Shown here one piece after another: positions 1 through 8,486 of a stretch of DNA of 45,267 nt. Location of the stretch: positions 1-45,267 of the forward strand of contig JBFXAM010000028.1 of NCBI GenBank assembly GCA_050184295.1, written 5' to 3'. The stretch's first letter is position 1, and every line of letters starts with the position of its first letter. Position numbers and translations under genes: made by a program. The DNA is from JBFXAM01 sp050184295. Its GTDB lineage: Bacteria; Planctomycetota; Phycisphaerae; UBA1845; Fen-1342. The notes below the pieces were generated by a model. It made no database searches. It was not told the origin of the DNA and saw only the letters and a list, made by a program, of their open reading frames with translations.

Positions 1-924
1 GTGACAGCTCGTGCACAGGTCGTAGGACCGTGCCCGCAGCAACCGCTCGTGCTGCGCCGCGCCGTGTGCGACGTGACAGGTCGAGCACCCGTTGTCCGCC
101 ATCGACGTGAACAAGGGCGGGTCGAAGCCGCGCAGCGCCGCGGGGATCGGCTGGGCGGCGGTCGCGTGTGCGCTGGCACGCCAGCCGTCCATCTGGTGAC
201 ACGTAGTGCACAGCGCGCCCTGCCGCGTCGTGATGCGCAGAAAGTCGCCGAGCGCGTTGTTGTGCGGATCGTGACACGCGACGCAGTCGAGCTCGCCGCG
301 CGGACCGAGCTTGACCCGATGGTCGACGAGGTCCGGCGAGCGGAGCTGGCGGTCGCGGTTGGCGAGCTGGCGGTCGAAGCGAAAGCCGATCGGGTGGTCG
401 TCGGACAGGTCGGTGGTCAGGTCGCTCGCCCCGGTCGGCATGAACGGATGCGACATCGGGATTTCGCGCGGCTCGCTGAGCACGAGCCCGAGCGCGATCG
501 AGCCGTCGTGGCAACTGAGACAGAGTTTGCTCGATCCGCTCGGCTGGTCCACCCGCGCGTCGATCGTGCTGCTCTGGTAAATGCGATAGTGCGTGCGCGG
601 GTTCGCGCGGTTCCAGAGCGGCGCCGCCGGGCTGGCGTTGTGCGGCGTGTGGCAGAAGATGCAGACCTCGCTCTCGCCGAGCGCGCGGACCGGCCCGGGT
701 CCGAACGAGGACAGGTCGTGCTTGGAGTTGACGACGCTCTCATCGGCGCGGGCGGCGGCGGCGAGGAACGCCAGCACGATGAGCGGCGCCACGGCCGCGG
801 ATCCGGGGCATTGGATTCTGGATCCTGGAACGGCGCCTGCGAGCGAGGGACGCCGACCGCGGCTCGATCCCACAGCCGGAATCGAGAATCCACGATCGAA
901 CGCACGAGTTCCGCGCGACTTCAT
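1..924 (-). CDS. multiheme cytochrome c, paired-CXXCH type (C-terminus off the left edge)
   Basis: Reading frame open for 308 codons from an ATG at 924 to base 1, so the C-terminus lies outside the window. Six CXXCH heme-binding motifs are seen: CIFCH (residues 88-92), CLSCH (135-139), CVACH (214-218), CTTCH (239-243), CSTCH (280-284) and CTSCH (304-308, exactly at the edge). The patterns CHTPHN and CHDPHN match the doubled-CXXCH family of periplasmic or extracellular electron carriers. A hydrophobic stretch at residues 45-58 followed by ARADES looks like the end of a Sec signal peptide. The first 44 residues are low-complexity and Arg/Gly/Ser-rich, so a GTG at 792 (codon 45) is an alternative start. 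The ATG overlaps the stop of the upstream NHL gene (ATGA at 921-924), which supports translational coupling. I infer electron transfer with its NHL and beta-barrel neighbours. The donor and acceptor are not shown by the sequence. Confidence 0.88.
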   Translation of the reverse strand, partial: MKSRGTRAFDRGFSIPAVGSSRGRRPSLAGAVPGSRIQCPGSAAVAPLIVLAFLAAAARADESVVNSKHDLSSFGPGPVRALGESEVCIFCHTPHNASPAAPLWNRANPRTHYRIYQSSTIDARVDQPSGSSKLCLSCHDGSIALGLVLSEPREIPMSHPFMPTGASDLTTDLSDDHPIGFRFDRQLANRDRQLRSPDLVDHRVKLGPRGELDCVACHDPHNNALGDFLRITTRQGALCTTCHQMDGWRASAHATAAQPIPAALRGFDPPLFTSMADNGCSTCHVAHGAAQHERLLRARSYDLCTSCH

Positions 925-1961
925 GCTCCGTCCTCCGCCAGAATCCGAAAGACCTGCACGCGCCGGTTGTACGTGTCCGCGATCCAGACGCGCTGCTGCG
1001 CGTCGATCGTGATGCCCGCCGGCAGCGCGAACTGCCCCGGCCCGGCGCCCTCTTCGCCCCAGGCCATCAGCAGCCGGCCCGCCGGGTCGAAGACCTGCAC
1101 GTTCTCGAATTGGTTGTCGAGCACGAACAAGCGCCCGGCGCGGTCGATCGCGACGTCGCGCGGCAGCGAGAAGTCGCCGGCGGCATCGCCTTTCTTTCCA
1201 AAGGCAAGCTGCGGCGCGCCGTCGCGCGCGAGAAGCTGCACGCGAAAGTTCATCGCGTCCGCGATCGCGACCGGCGCTGCCGAACCGTCCGCCGCGACCG
1301 CGAGGCCGGCGGGAAAATTGAAGCTCCCCGGGTCGAGTCCGCGCCGGCCGACGGTCCGTCGCACGCCGCCGGCGAGGTCGAAGACGACGCAGGCATGGGC
1401 GCCCGCGTCGAGCACCCAGAGCTCGCGCTGTTGCGCGTCCCACGCGACGGACGCGGGCCGCTTCAGCACGTCGGCGCCGAGCGCGCCCTGCGGACGCCCC
1501 GCGCGATCGAGCAGGTAGACCGCGCCGCGCTTCGCGTCCGCGATCACCAGGATGTCGCCGGCCAGCGTCAGGTCGATCGGCCATTCGAAGGGTGCGCCGC
1601 CGGCGTCCCGAAACGTGGCGAGCTTCCGTTCCGCGAGTTCGACGCGGTGGATCGCCGGCCCGCCGGCCGCGTTCGGGTCGGCGACAAAAAGCGTGTCACC
1701 ATCGGCGGCGACCGCCGTCGGCGTGACGAAATTCGTCTCGACGCGCTCGCCCGTGAGCAACTCGCCGAGCGTCGGCGCGCGCCGCGCCCGCAGCGTCGAC
1801 TCGCCGCGCAGCTCCCCCAGGTATTCGATCCGCGGCGGGTCCGGCGGCGCGGGCCAGAGGGGCCGCGGGCCAGCCGCCGGAAACACCGGTCCGGTCGGTG
1901 CGGCGCGGCAACCCGCCAGCGCGCCGACGCCGAGCAGCAACAGCATGACACACCGCGTCAT
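921..1961 (-). CDS. NHL-repeat lipoprotein
   Basis: 346 residues. A short signal peptide ends in the lipobox LAGC (Cys18), so it is predicted to be lipid-anchored outside the cytoplasm. From about residue 110 to the end it holds five NHL-type blades, each with an F/L-x-x-P-x-x-[LVI] start and a hydrophobic-ADxxxxRVQ-F core (for example FALPAGITIDAQ and IADTYNRRVQVF near the C-terminus). NHL repeats form beta-propellers used for protein or ligand binding and usually lack catalytic activity. The gene starts 6 bases after the beta-barrel gene and its stop overlaps the cytochrome start, so the three probably form one transcript. In the divergent half of the locus the same NHL fold is fused to a cytochrome (5178-7166), which suggests that this protein docks onto the neighbouring cytochrome. 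The role is inferred; the fold assignment is solid. Confidence 0.85.
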   Translation of the reverse strand: MTRCVMLLLLGVGALAGCRAAPTGPVFPAAGPRPLWPAPPDPPRIEYLGELRGESTLRARRAPTLGELLTGERVETNFVTPTAVAADGDTLFVADPNAAGGPAIHRVELAERKLATFRDAGGAPFEWPIDLTLAGDILVIADAKRGAVYLLDRAGRPQGALGADVLKRPASVAWDAQQRELWVLDAGAHACVVFDLAGGVRRTVGRRGLDPGSFNFPAGLAVAADGSAAPVAIADAMNFRVQLLARDGAPQLAFGKKGDAAGDFSLPRDVAIDRAGRLFVLDNQFENVQVFDPAGRLLMAWGEEGAGPGQFALPAGITIDAQQRVWIADTYNRRVQVFRILAEDGA

Positions 1962-1967
1962 CGCGCT

Positions 1968-4211
1968 TTACTCGCCGTCGCGTCGAATAATCGGAAACTC
2001 GCGCCGCAGCTTGAGCCAGGCGGCGAATGTCCCGTCGTGCGAACCGGGCAGGTCGAGCAGATCGTATTCCACCTCGAAGAGCGCCGTGAACTGCCCGATC
2101 TTCCAGTTCAGCGACCCGCTGATGTCCACGCCGTGCGTCTCCCCGAACGACGTGTCGTGCTCGTAGCGATAGAGGGCGGCAGCGCCGGCCTCGAGCGTGG
2201 CGGCGAGCAGGCAGCGATAGGTCAGACCCAGGTCGAGCAGTTGGGTTTCGCGTGCGTCGAGCTCGTCGGCGCCGTCGAACGAGAGATACGAATAGCGCCC
2301 GCGCGCGCCGAGCGTGTGCGGGGCGCGGTCGAACAGCGTCGCGTCGGCGTTCAGGTGCACACCCTGATAGGGGTCGATCGCGTCGTGGTTGTACTCGTAC
2401 TCGACGCCGGCGCTCCAGCGCGGCTTGCGGTAATTGACGCCGACGCGGTGCCGGTTGACGTCACGCGCCTCCAGCGTGCGAAAACGCGCGCGGTCGAGAT
2501 CCTCGTCCTGGATCGAGCCGGCATAGTACGGCGTCCAGCCGTTGCGGAATTCCTGCTGCACGCGCAGATCGACGCGCGTGCGGCTGAGTTCGAGACCCTC
2601 GCTCGTGCGATAGGTGTAGCTCGCCAGCACCGTCTCGCCGTCGACGATCCGGCCGGTGCGGACGCGCGTCAGGGCGGTGTAACGCCCGATGCGAAAAACG
2701 AGATAATCGCGGCCGGGCAGATAGGTCCGGCGGCGCGACGCGTCGGTGACGAGCAGGGTTATGGCGTTCGCGTCCTGCCGCGCCAGGTACGCCGGCAGCG
2801 GGTCGCGAAACGTGAGGCTCTCGGCGATCACGACGCCGTTCGCGTCGCCCCCGTCGTGGCGTTGCTGGGCAAAGGTGAGGTTCACGCTGGCGGCGAGTCG
2901 GCCCCAGGCGTTGGCGTCGCTGTAGTGCAGCGATCCGATCGCGCCCCACTCGGTCGTGTCGCCGCCCTGGTCGGCGTCCTGGGTAAGGGCGTAGACGTTC
3001 GCGGACCCGAGCCACGCCGGGGAGAACTGCTTGTTCACGCCCAGGTCGCCACGCGCCACCTCCAGCGTCACGCCTTCGAACGACTCCTGCAAATACTGCG
3101 CGCGGTAGGTCGACCAGAGCGTTTCGCTGTGCTGCAAGCGCAGTTGCGGCGCGACCTCGTATACGTCGCGCGCCAGGTCGCCGGTCTCGTCCTGAAACCG
3201 CGCCACCGTCTCCAGCCGGCTGCGACCCTCCGCGCCGAACGCCAGCACGTGGTTCAGCGTCAGGTAGTTCCGCGTCGTGTCGAAGCGCGCGTCCGTCCCC
3301 GAATACTGCTCCCGGTCGTCGCTGTATTCGTAGCTCAGCCGCAACTGGTGCCGTTCGCTCGGCTGCCACGTCGCTTCGTAGCGCAGCGCCCGCTCGTCGC
3401 GCTGCTCGTCGTCGTGCAGCGTCCGCGCGCGGCTGGTCATTCGCTCGTGGGTGTCTTCGTAGATCAGCCGCATCGGCAGCACGCGGTCGTTGTACAGCAG
3501 CTCGACGCCATAGCGCTCGCGCCGCCGATCGAGGCTGGGCAGAAACGGCCGTGGGACGCGGTCGTCAAGCTGCGAGGCGAAGAGGTTGGCCGAGATTTTT
3601 CCCGCAGGCAGCAGCGTGACGCGCGTGTCGTATTCGAGCAGGTCGCCGTCGGGCGTGTCGCCGAGGTCGCGACCGGGGCGGCGCTCCCAGTAGCCTTCCT
3701 GCGCCCAGCCGCCGCGCACGTCGAAGAACCAGTGCGCGATGCGCTCGCCGAAGAGGTCGCCTTCGGCCCGCGCGCCGATCGTCTCTTCGAAGCGCTGCGA
3801 GCGGTTGTTCTGGCGATCCTCGCGCGCCAGCCACCGGCCGGTTTGCGAGACCGTCGTGCGCCGTTGCAGCTCCGCTTCGAAGCCGAGCGCGAGCGTCAGC
3901 TCCTCGAACCGGAGCCACGGGGCGCGCGGCGGCGGTGAGGGGGCGGGCGGCGCGAGGGCGCTGGAGGCGTCGGCGCCGGGGCCGTCCGCGGGCACGCTCG
4001 TGTGGTTCGACGGTGGCGTCGCATCACCGGCCGGCGCGCGCGACTCCGCGGCGGCGGCGGTCGTGGGCGGCGATTCGGCGGATGCGGCGGCGGTGGGACC
4101 GGCGTGGCTGTCGTCGGCGCGCAGGCGGATGATCGCTCCCGCCGGCGCGGGGATCAGCAGCCCTGCGACGAGCGCCCGCGTGATTCCGATCCGCCGCCAA
4201 GCACACCGCAT
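1968..4211 (-). CDS. candidate outer-membrane beta-barrel protein of the cytochrome locus
   Basis: 747 residues. The N-terminus has Arg residues, a hydrophobic core and APAGA before residue 27, consistent with a Sec signal. A Pro/Ala-rich linker of about 60 residues follows (ending near PPAPSPPPRAPW). The rest, about 640 residues, is rich in alternating polar/hydrophobic segments of 8-12 residues with many Tyr/Trp/Arg (for example LRLSYEYSDD, AGVEYEYNHD, GVDISGSLNWKIG), as expected for transmembrane beta strands. A central segment (TYLPGRDYLVF..., then ...DGETVLASYTYRT) resembles a module seen in large uncharacterised outer-membrane proteins. There are no CXXCH motifs. Length and context are comparable with MtrB-type porins that sheathe multiheme cytochromes. 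I could not align it to MtrB by eye, so the porin role is inference. It is the first gene of the minus-strand set. The final residue is not the aromatic typical of many barrels. Confidence 0.6.
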   Translation of the reverse strand: MRCAWRRIGITRALVAGLLIPAPAGAIIRLRADDSHAGPTAAASAESPPTTAAAAESRAPAGDATPPSNHTSVPADGPGADASSALAPPAPSPPPRAPWLRFEELTLALGFEAELQRRTTVSQTGRWLAREDRQNNRSQRFEETIGARAEGDLFGERIAHWFFDVRGGWAQEGYWERRPGRDLGDTPDGDLLEYDTRVTLLPAGKISANLFASQLDDRVPRPFLPSLDRRRERYGVELLYNDRVLPMRLIYEDTHERMTSRARTLHDDEQRDERALRYEATWQPSERHQLRLSYEYSDDREQYSGTDARFDTTRNYLTLNHVLAFGAEGRSRLETVARFQDETGDLARDVYEVAPQLRLQHSETLWSTYRAQYLQESFEGVTLEVARGDLGVNKQFSPAWLGSANVYALTQDADQGGDTTEWGAIGSLHYSDANAWGRLAASVNLTFAQQRHDGGDANGVVIAESLTFRDPLPAYLARQDANAITLLVTDASRRRTYLPGRDYLVFRIGRYTALTRVRTGRIVDGETVLASYTYRTSEGLELSRTRVDLRVQQEFRNGWTPYYAGSIQDEDLDRARFRTLEARDVNRHRVGVNYRKPRWSAGVEYEYNHDAIDPYQGVHLNADATLFDRAPHTLGARGRYSYLSFDGADELDARETQLLDLGLTYRCLLAATLEAGAAALYRYEHDTSFGETHGVDISGSLNWKIGQFTALFEVEYDLLDLPGSHDGTFAAWLKLRREFPIIRRDGE

Positions 4212-4341
4212 CGGGTTCGTCGCCGCGCCAGAGGATTCCGACGATTGGAACGCAGTGAAAGCTACTTGCGCGTGTGGCGGCTGTCCAGCGGCGAGCGGGG
4301 GTGCGCCGACGTGGAAAATTACCGGAGCGATCGGGTTCTAT

Positions 4342-4370
4342 TTGCGGGTCGCGCGGCCGCGCGCTATAGT
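4342..4370 (+). promoter_or_regulatory. candidate sigma70-type promoter for the plus-strand cytochrome genes
   Basis: TTGCGG (4342-4347), a 17-base spacer and TATAGT (4365-4370), about 88 bases before the tetraheme cytochrome start. The -10 is good and the -35 is weak. The rest of the 247-base divergent gap (4212-4458) shows no ORF I can support. Confidence 0.4.
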
Positions 4371-4458
4371 CGCGCGGCGCTGGCGGCTTGCGGGGTCGAT
4401 GACCCGGACCGCGCGGACCGGGCGCGCCGCTGCGAGACCCACGACCAGGTGACCTTCC

Positions 4459-5139
4459 TTGGGCAGGTTTTTCCTCACAGCGGCGATCCTCGCGGCGGCA
4501 ACGGGCGGCTGGTTTGTCGCTGATCGCGAAGTACGCGCGGGCGCCGACCCGCGCGACGACGCGCACGTCGCCGAGCCGCGCGACCCCGCCCGCGACGCGC
4601 GCGCCGTGGACTTTCCCGGCGGATTCGCCGGTGGATTGGTCGGCAGCAAGCACGACTTCACGGACGGCGGTCGCGTCCCCGGCGATCTCTGCACTCCCTG
4701 CCACACGCCGCACATCACCGCCGCCCAGGCCCCGCTGCTGGTCCAGCGCCCGACCGCGACCCAACCGGTGCGCTCGTATCAGTCGGCGTTCGGCGAGCTC
4801 GACGCCTCCTCGGTGCTCTGTCTGAGCTGCCACGACGGAACCGCGGCGCCGGACGTCTTCACGGGGCCGCACGCCATGAACGGGTCCGACCGATCGTCGG
4901 GCGGGGCGCGTCCCGGGCGCGCGCGGTTGACGAGCCACCCGGTCGGCGTCGCATATCCCACCAACAACCCGACCTATCACTCGCCGGAGTCCGTCGCCCG
5001 CGACGGTCGTATCAAGCTGCCCGCCGGTCGCGTTCAGTGTCGCTCGTGTCACGATCCGCATAACACCGAGCGCCACGCCGGCATGCTCGTGAAATCCAAC
5101 GAACGCAGCCGCCTCTGCCTGGCGTGTCACCGGCTGTAA
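4459..5139 (+). CDS. tetraheme cytochrome c, paired-CXXCH type
   Basis: 226 residues with a TTG start, chosen because AGGTGA (4447-4452) lies 6 bases upstream and the frame opens directly into a signal or anchor sequence (MGRFFLTAAILAAATGGWF). Four heme motifs are present: CTPCH, CLSCH, CRSCH and CLACH, with CHTPH and CHDPHN contexts typical of the doubled-CXXCH family. The SKHDF motif just before the first heme is also present as SKHDL in the multiheme protein at 1-924, so the two cytochromes are related. The hydrophobic stretch has no clear lipobox, so the protein is either periplasmic or membrane-tethered. It is the first gene of a plus-strand series, and the next gene follows 38 bases later. 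The likely role is an electron carrier in the extracytoplasmic redox chain encoded here. Confidence 0.85.
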   Translation: MGRFFLTAAILAAATGGWFVADREVRAGADPRDDAHVAEPRDPARDARAVDFPGGFAGGLVGSKHDFTDGGRVPGDLCTPCHTPHITAAQAPLLVQRPTATQPVRSYQSAFGELDASSVLCLSCHDGTAAPDVFTGPHAMNGSDRSSGGARPGRARLTSHPVGVAYPTNNPTYHSPESVARDGRIKLPAGRVQCRSCHDPHNTERHAGMLVKSNERSRLCLACHRL

Positions 5140-5177
5140 GCCGCGCGACGCGCGCGACGCGAAGGGAGCTTTCAGCG

Positions 5178-7166
5178 GTGCGATGGGCGGCGGTGATGCT
5201 CGGCATGCTGGTTGCGTGCGGCGGCTGCGCGCGCCACCTCGACCGTGCCGTCGCGCCCGACCCCGACTGGTCGCTCGACGATCCCGCTGCGCACGTGCTT
5301 CCTCTTGGGAATCTCATCACCGGCGCGCCGCCCACCGCGGGCCAGGTGGCGCTGGCCGAGTTTCTGTTCGGCGCGGCGCCGGAACCGGCGCTCACGCTGA
5401 TCAAGCCGATTGCGCTGGCGGTGCAGAACGGCGAGCTGCGCGTGAGCGACGGAGCCCTGCGTGCGGTGTTATGCTGCGCGTCGAGTCCGTCGGGCCTCAC
5501 CGCGGCGCCGCTGGCCGACCCGCCGCTGCTTCCGACCACGATCTGCGTCGGCGCACTAGGCGAATTGCTCGTCGTCGACGCCGAGGCGAATGACGTGAAG
5601 CGCTACGCCTCGTCGGGCGCGCTGCTGCGTCGGCTGCGCCCCGCGGACGGGCCGTTTCGCCCGTCAGGCGCGGCGTTCGTCGGCGACGAAGTATGGGTGA
5701 GCAACGCCGCGGCGCACCGCGTCGACGTGTTCGACGCCTCCGGTGCGCACGCGCGGTCGATCGGTCAGCGCGGCCGCGGGCGCGGCGAGTTCGGCTTGCC
5801 GCTGGCGCTCGCGGTGCTGCCGGACGGCGATGTGGCGGTCGTGGACATGTTGGCGGCGCGCGTGCAGGTGCTGGGACGCGACGGGATCTGGCAGCGCGAG
5901 ATTGGCGGGCCCGGCGACCGCATCGGCCGCTTCGGACGGCCCAAATCGATCGCGGTCGGCCCCGACGGCGTCGTCTTCGTTGTAGACGCCGCCTCGCAGC
6001 GCGTCCACGCCTTCGCCGCCGACGGGCGCCCGTTGCTGAGCTTCGGCGACGCCTCCGACGGGCCGCGGGCGCTGGTGATTCCGGCGGGCATCACCATCGT
6101 GACGGCGACGCCGACCGCGCAGCGCGCCCTGCCCTCCGGATTCCCCCCGGACTACTACGTGCTCGTCGCGGAGCAGATGGCCGACCCCGGCGTGCGCGTC
6201 TATGCCTGGCGCGGGCCACGCGAGCTGCCGCGCGTGGCGCCCGCGGTCGCGGCGGCGCGGCGCCCGGCGCAGCGGCCGGCGCCGACAGTGGAGAATCCGC
6301 ATTGGCGCGCCGACGGCTGTCGGACGTGCCACGGCGGCGACGGTGCCGCACCGCGGCCGATCGCACGCGAGCGCGTCGACGCGTTGTGCGTCTCGTGTCA
6401 CGACGGGCGTCGCGCAATCGACGACGCGCATCCGATCGGCTGGCCCGCGGCCGGGCCGCGCACGCACGCGCCCCCGGACGACTGGCCGTTGGTCGACGGG
6501 CGCATCGGCTGTTTGACCTGCCATGACATTCAGCGGCACTGCGCCGCGGCCGCGGTGCGACCCGCGGAGAACCCGGCGCTGGTGCGCGGCTTCGACGCGC
6601 GCGATCCGTTCGCGTCGTGCACAAATTGCCACGCCGCGGATGCGTGGCGCGTCAATCCGCACCGCATGGTCGTCGCGCCCAGCGGGCACGACGGCGCGTC
6701 CGGCGCCGGCGACACGCCGCGGCAATCCTGCGGCTTCTGTCATCAGTCCACGCCGCCGACGCCCGCCGACGGTGTCGCCCGCGGCGACGCGCGGCTGCGG
6801 GACACGACGTCGAAGCTGTGCCTCGGTTGTCACACGATGCACGCGGACCCCGCGCCGCGCGGTCATCTCGAGGCGCACGTAACGCCGAGCATTCTTGGGA
6901 CGTTGCTTGCCGCGGAGCAGAGGATTTTCGCGGCGCGCGGCTGGCCGCGGCCCGCGGACGCGCCCGCGTCGCAGCCTGTGTTGTTGCCGCTGAGCGACGG
7001 CCGCGTGAACTGTGCTACCTGTCACAACCCGCATGCGCCCGAGCTGTTCGGGTCGGAATCGCCGCTCGGTTCGCGATCGACGGCGCCGGCCGACGCGCAC
7101 AAGGCGCTGCGCGTGGAGCACTTGCAGCTATGTTTTCAATGTCATCTCGATCTGCCGCGCCCATAA
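5178..7166 (+). CDS. lipoprotein fusing an NHL propeller to an octaheme cytochrome
   Basis: 662 residues from a GTG at 5178, preferred over an in-frame upstream start at 5124 because GAAGGGAGC (5161-5169) sits just before it and the N-terminus then reads as a short lipoprotein signal (MLGMLVAC, lipidated Cys near residue 14). Residues of about 110-310 hold four or five NHL blades (for example FGLPLALAVLPDGDVAVVD and FGRPKSIAVGPDGVVFVVD). From about residue 380 come eight heme motifs: CRTCH 381, CVSCH 404, CLTCH 445, CTNCH 481, CGFCH 518, CLGCH 548, CATCH 612 and CFQCH 652. This is a single polypeptide joining the two protein types that are separate genes on the opposite strand of the same locus. 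That supports a physical NHL-cytochrome partnership. The last heme motif overlaps the start of the next gene. The substrate or redox partner is unknown. Confidence 0.85.
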   Translation: MRWAAVMLGMLVACGGCARHLDRAVAPDPDWSLDDPAAHVLPLGNLITGAPPTAGQVALAEFLFGAAPEPALTLIKPIALAVQNGELRVSDGALRAVLCCASSPSGLTAAPLADPPLLPTTICVGALGELLVVDAEANDVKRYASSGALLRRLRPADGPFRPSGAAFVGDEVWVSNAAAHRVDVFDASGAHARSIGQRGRGRGEFGLPLALAVLPDGDVAVVDMLAARVQVLGRDGIWQREIGGPGDRIGRFGRPKSIAVGPDGVVFVVDAASQRVHAFAADGRPLLSFGDASDGPRALVIPAGITIVTATPTAQRALPSGFPPDYYVLVAEQMADPGVRVYAWRGPRELPRVAPAVAAARRPAQRPAPTVENPHWRADGCRTCHGGDGAAPRPIARERVDALCVSCHDGRRAIDDAHPIGWPAAGPRTHAPPDDWPLVDGRIGCLTCHDIQRHCAAAAVRPAENPALVRGFDARDPFASCTNCHAADAWRVNPHRMVVAPSGHDGASGAGDTPRQSCGFCHQSTPPTPADGVARGDARLRDTTSKLCLGCHTMHADPAPRGHLEAHVTPSILGTLLAAEQRIFAARGWPRPADAPASQPVLLPLSDGRVNCATCHNPHAPELFGSESPLGSRSTAPADAHKALRVEHLQLCFQCHLDLPRP

Positions 7167-8446
7167 CGATCCGCCGGGCGCGCCGCGCCGCGTGGAGCGC
7201 GGCGTTCATCGCGTTGGCGGCGCTCGCGCTGCTGACGACGGCGTGCCCGCTCGGTCCTGGGAACGACGGCCCGCCGGACTTCCCCAACATCGACGACCCC
7301 GGCAACCAGGCGGCCCGCTTTGTGGGCGCCAGCGCGTGCCGGCAGTGTCACGCCGACGTTGCCCGCGTCAACGAAACGCACGGCCACAACTTCGCGCTGA
7401 ACCGCGTCGAGGGATTGCCACCCGCGTATCCCGCGAACACCAGCGCCGGTGTGCCCGATCCGCCGCCGGGGCTCGCGTGGCAGGATGTGTCGTACGTCAT
7501 CGGCGGTCACGGGCGCGGGGCCCGCTTTCTCGATGCCGCCGGCTTTCTCGTCACGACCGCCGCCACGGGCGCGCCAACACAGTGGAATCTGGCCTTCGCA
7601 CCGACCGGCGTGGCCGCGGGTTTCGTCGGGTTCGAGGCCGCGCCGCCGTGTGATTCGGAGTGTTTCGAGCGCCTCGTGACCGGCGTGCTCTCGACCGGCG
7701 GTCCGCCTTTTCAAGAGAACCGTCCGGGTTTGCGCGGCACGTGGAACGAACCCGGCGTCCGTTGCGAAGCCTGCCACGGCCCCGGCTCGATGCACTTTCG
7801 TACGGAAGGCGATGCGGTTCTGATCGCACCCGACCGCATCTTCGTCGACGCCACGGGTGGCGCGTCGTGTAACCGCTGCCACGCGCAGCCCCTCGGCGAC
7901 GCGTCGGGGCGCATTGCCGCCGCCGATGGGTACGTGGCCCCGTACAACCAGGCCGCCGAGCTTCGCGCCAGCGGGGGACACAGCGCTTTTGCGTGCACGA
8001 TCTGTCACGATCCGCACCGCTCGGTGCGCTATGACCGCGCGCACGCGATCCGAAACGAGTGCACCGCGTGTCACCGCGACGCGACCCTGGCCGGCCACGA
8101 CGGCGCGGTCTTCACTCGCGGCGACTACACCGAGCCGGTGACGTGCGTCAGTTGCCACATGCCCTTCGCGACGCGCGCGTACAGCACCGCCGGGGCGGAT
8201 GCGGTCGGCCCGGCGGGCCGCGCCGGCGACACCCGTACGCACATCTTCCGCATCGACACGCAGCCGCGCGACTACCGATCGTTCCTCGCGCCCGACGGTG
8301 CGAGCGTCGCGCTCGACGCGCAGGGCCGCGCCGCAGTCACCGTCGATTTCGTGTGCCTGCGCTGTCACAACGGTCTGGGCAGCGTGTTCGCGCTGACGCT
8401 CGAACGCGCCGCCGAGATCGCGCCCAACGTGCATCGCCTGCCTTAG
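7130..8446 (+). CDS. seven-heme cytochrome c lipoprotein
   Basis: 438 residues from ATG 7130 (a second in-frame ATG lies at 7139). The start overlaps the end of the NHL-octaheme gene by 37 bases, so the two are probably co-translated. The N-terminus has several Arg, then a hydrophobic run ending LLTTAC, a plausible though imperfect lipobox. Seven heme motifs occur: CRQCH (70-74), CEACH, CNRCH, CTICH, CTACH, CVSCH and CLRCH. CTICHDPH and CEACHGPG resemble multiheme proteins of the c554/NrfA-like tetraheme type used in soluble electron transfer or nitrogen and sulfur redox reactions. No catalytic non-CXXCH heme motif (such as CXXCK) was seen. With the beta-barrel and NHL proteins it is likely part of an electron conduit or an extracytoplasmic oxidoreductase. 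Which of the two is not decided by sequence. Confidence 0.85.
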   Translation: MFSMSSRSAAPITIRRARRAAWSAAFIALAALALLTTACPLGPGNDGPPDFPNIDDPGNQAARFVGASACRQCHADVARVNETHGHNFALNRVEGLPPAYPANTSAGVPDPPPGLAWQDVSYVIGGHGRGARFLDAAGFLVTTAATGAPTQWNLAFAPTGVAAGFVGFEAAPPCDSECFERLVTGVLSTGGPPFQENRPGLRGTWNEPGVRCEACHGPGSMHFRTEGDAVLIAPDRIFVDATGGASCNRCHAQPLGDASGRIAAADGYVAPYNQAAELRASGGHSAFACTICHDPHRSVRYDRAHAIRNECTACHRDATLAGHDGAVFTRGDYTEPVTCVSCHMPFATRAYSTAGADAVGPAGRAGDTRTHIFRIDTQPRDYRSFLAPDGASVALDAQGRAAVTVDFVCLRCHNGLGSVFALTLERAAEIAPNVHRLP

Positions 8447-8486
8447 GAGCGCGCGTCGCGAGCGGAACGCACACGGAGCACAGCGC

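Noticed and set aside
417..905. 162-codon minus-strand frame inside the first cytochrome gene
   Set aside because: Ser/Arg-rich, no CXXCH; the neighbouring frame from 924 has six heme motifs.
1110..3938. 942-codon plus-strand frame across the NHL and barrel genes
   Set aside because: Arg/Val/Ala-rich shadow with no motifs; the minus strand has a lipobox, NHL repeats and beta-strand patterns.
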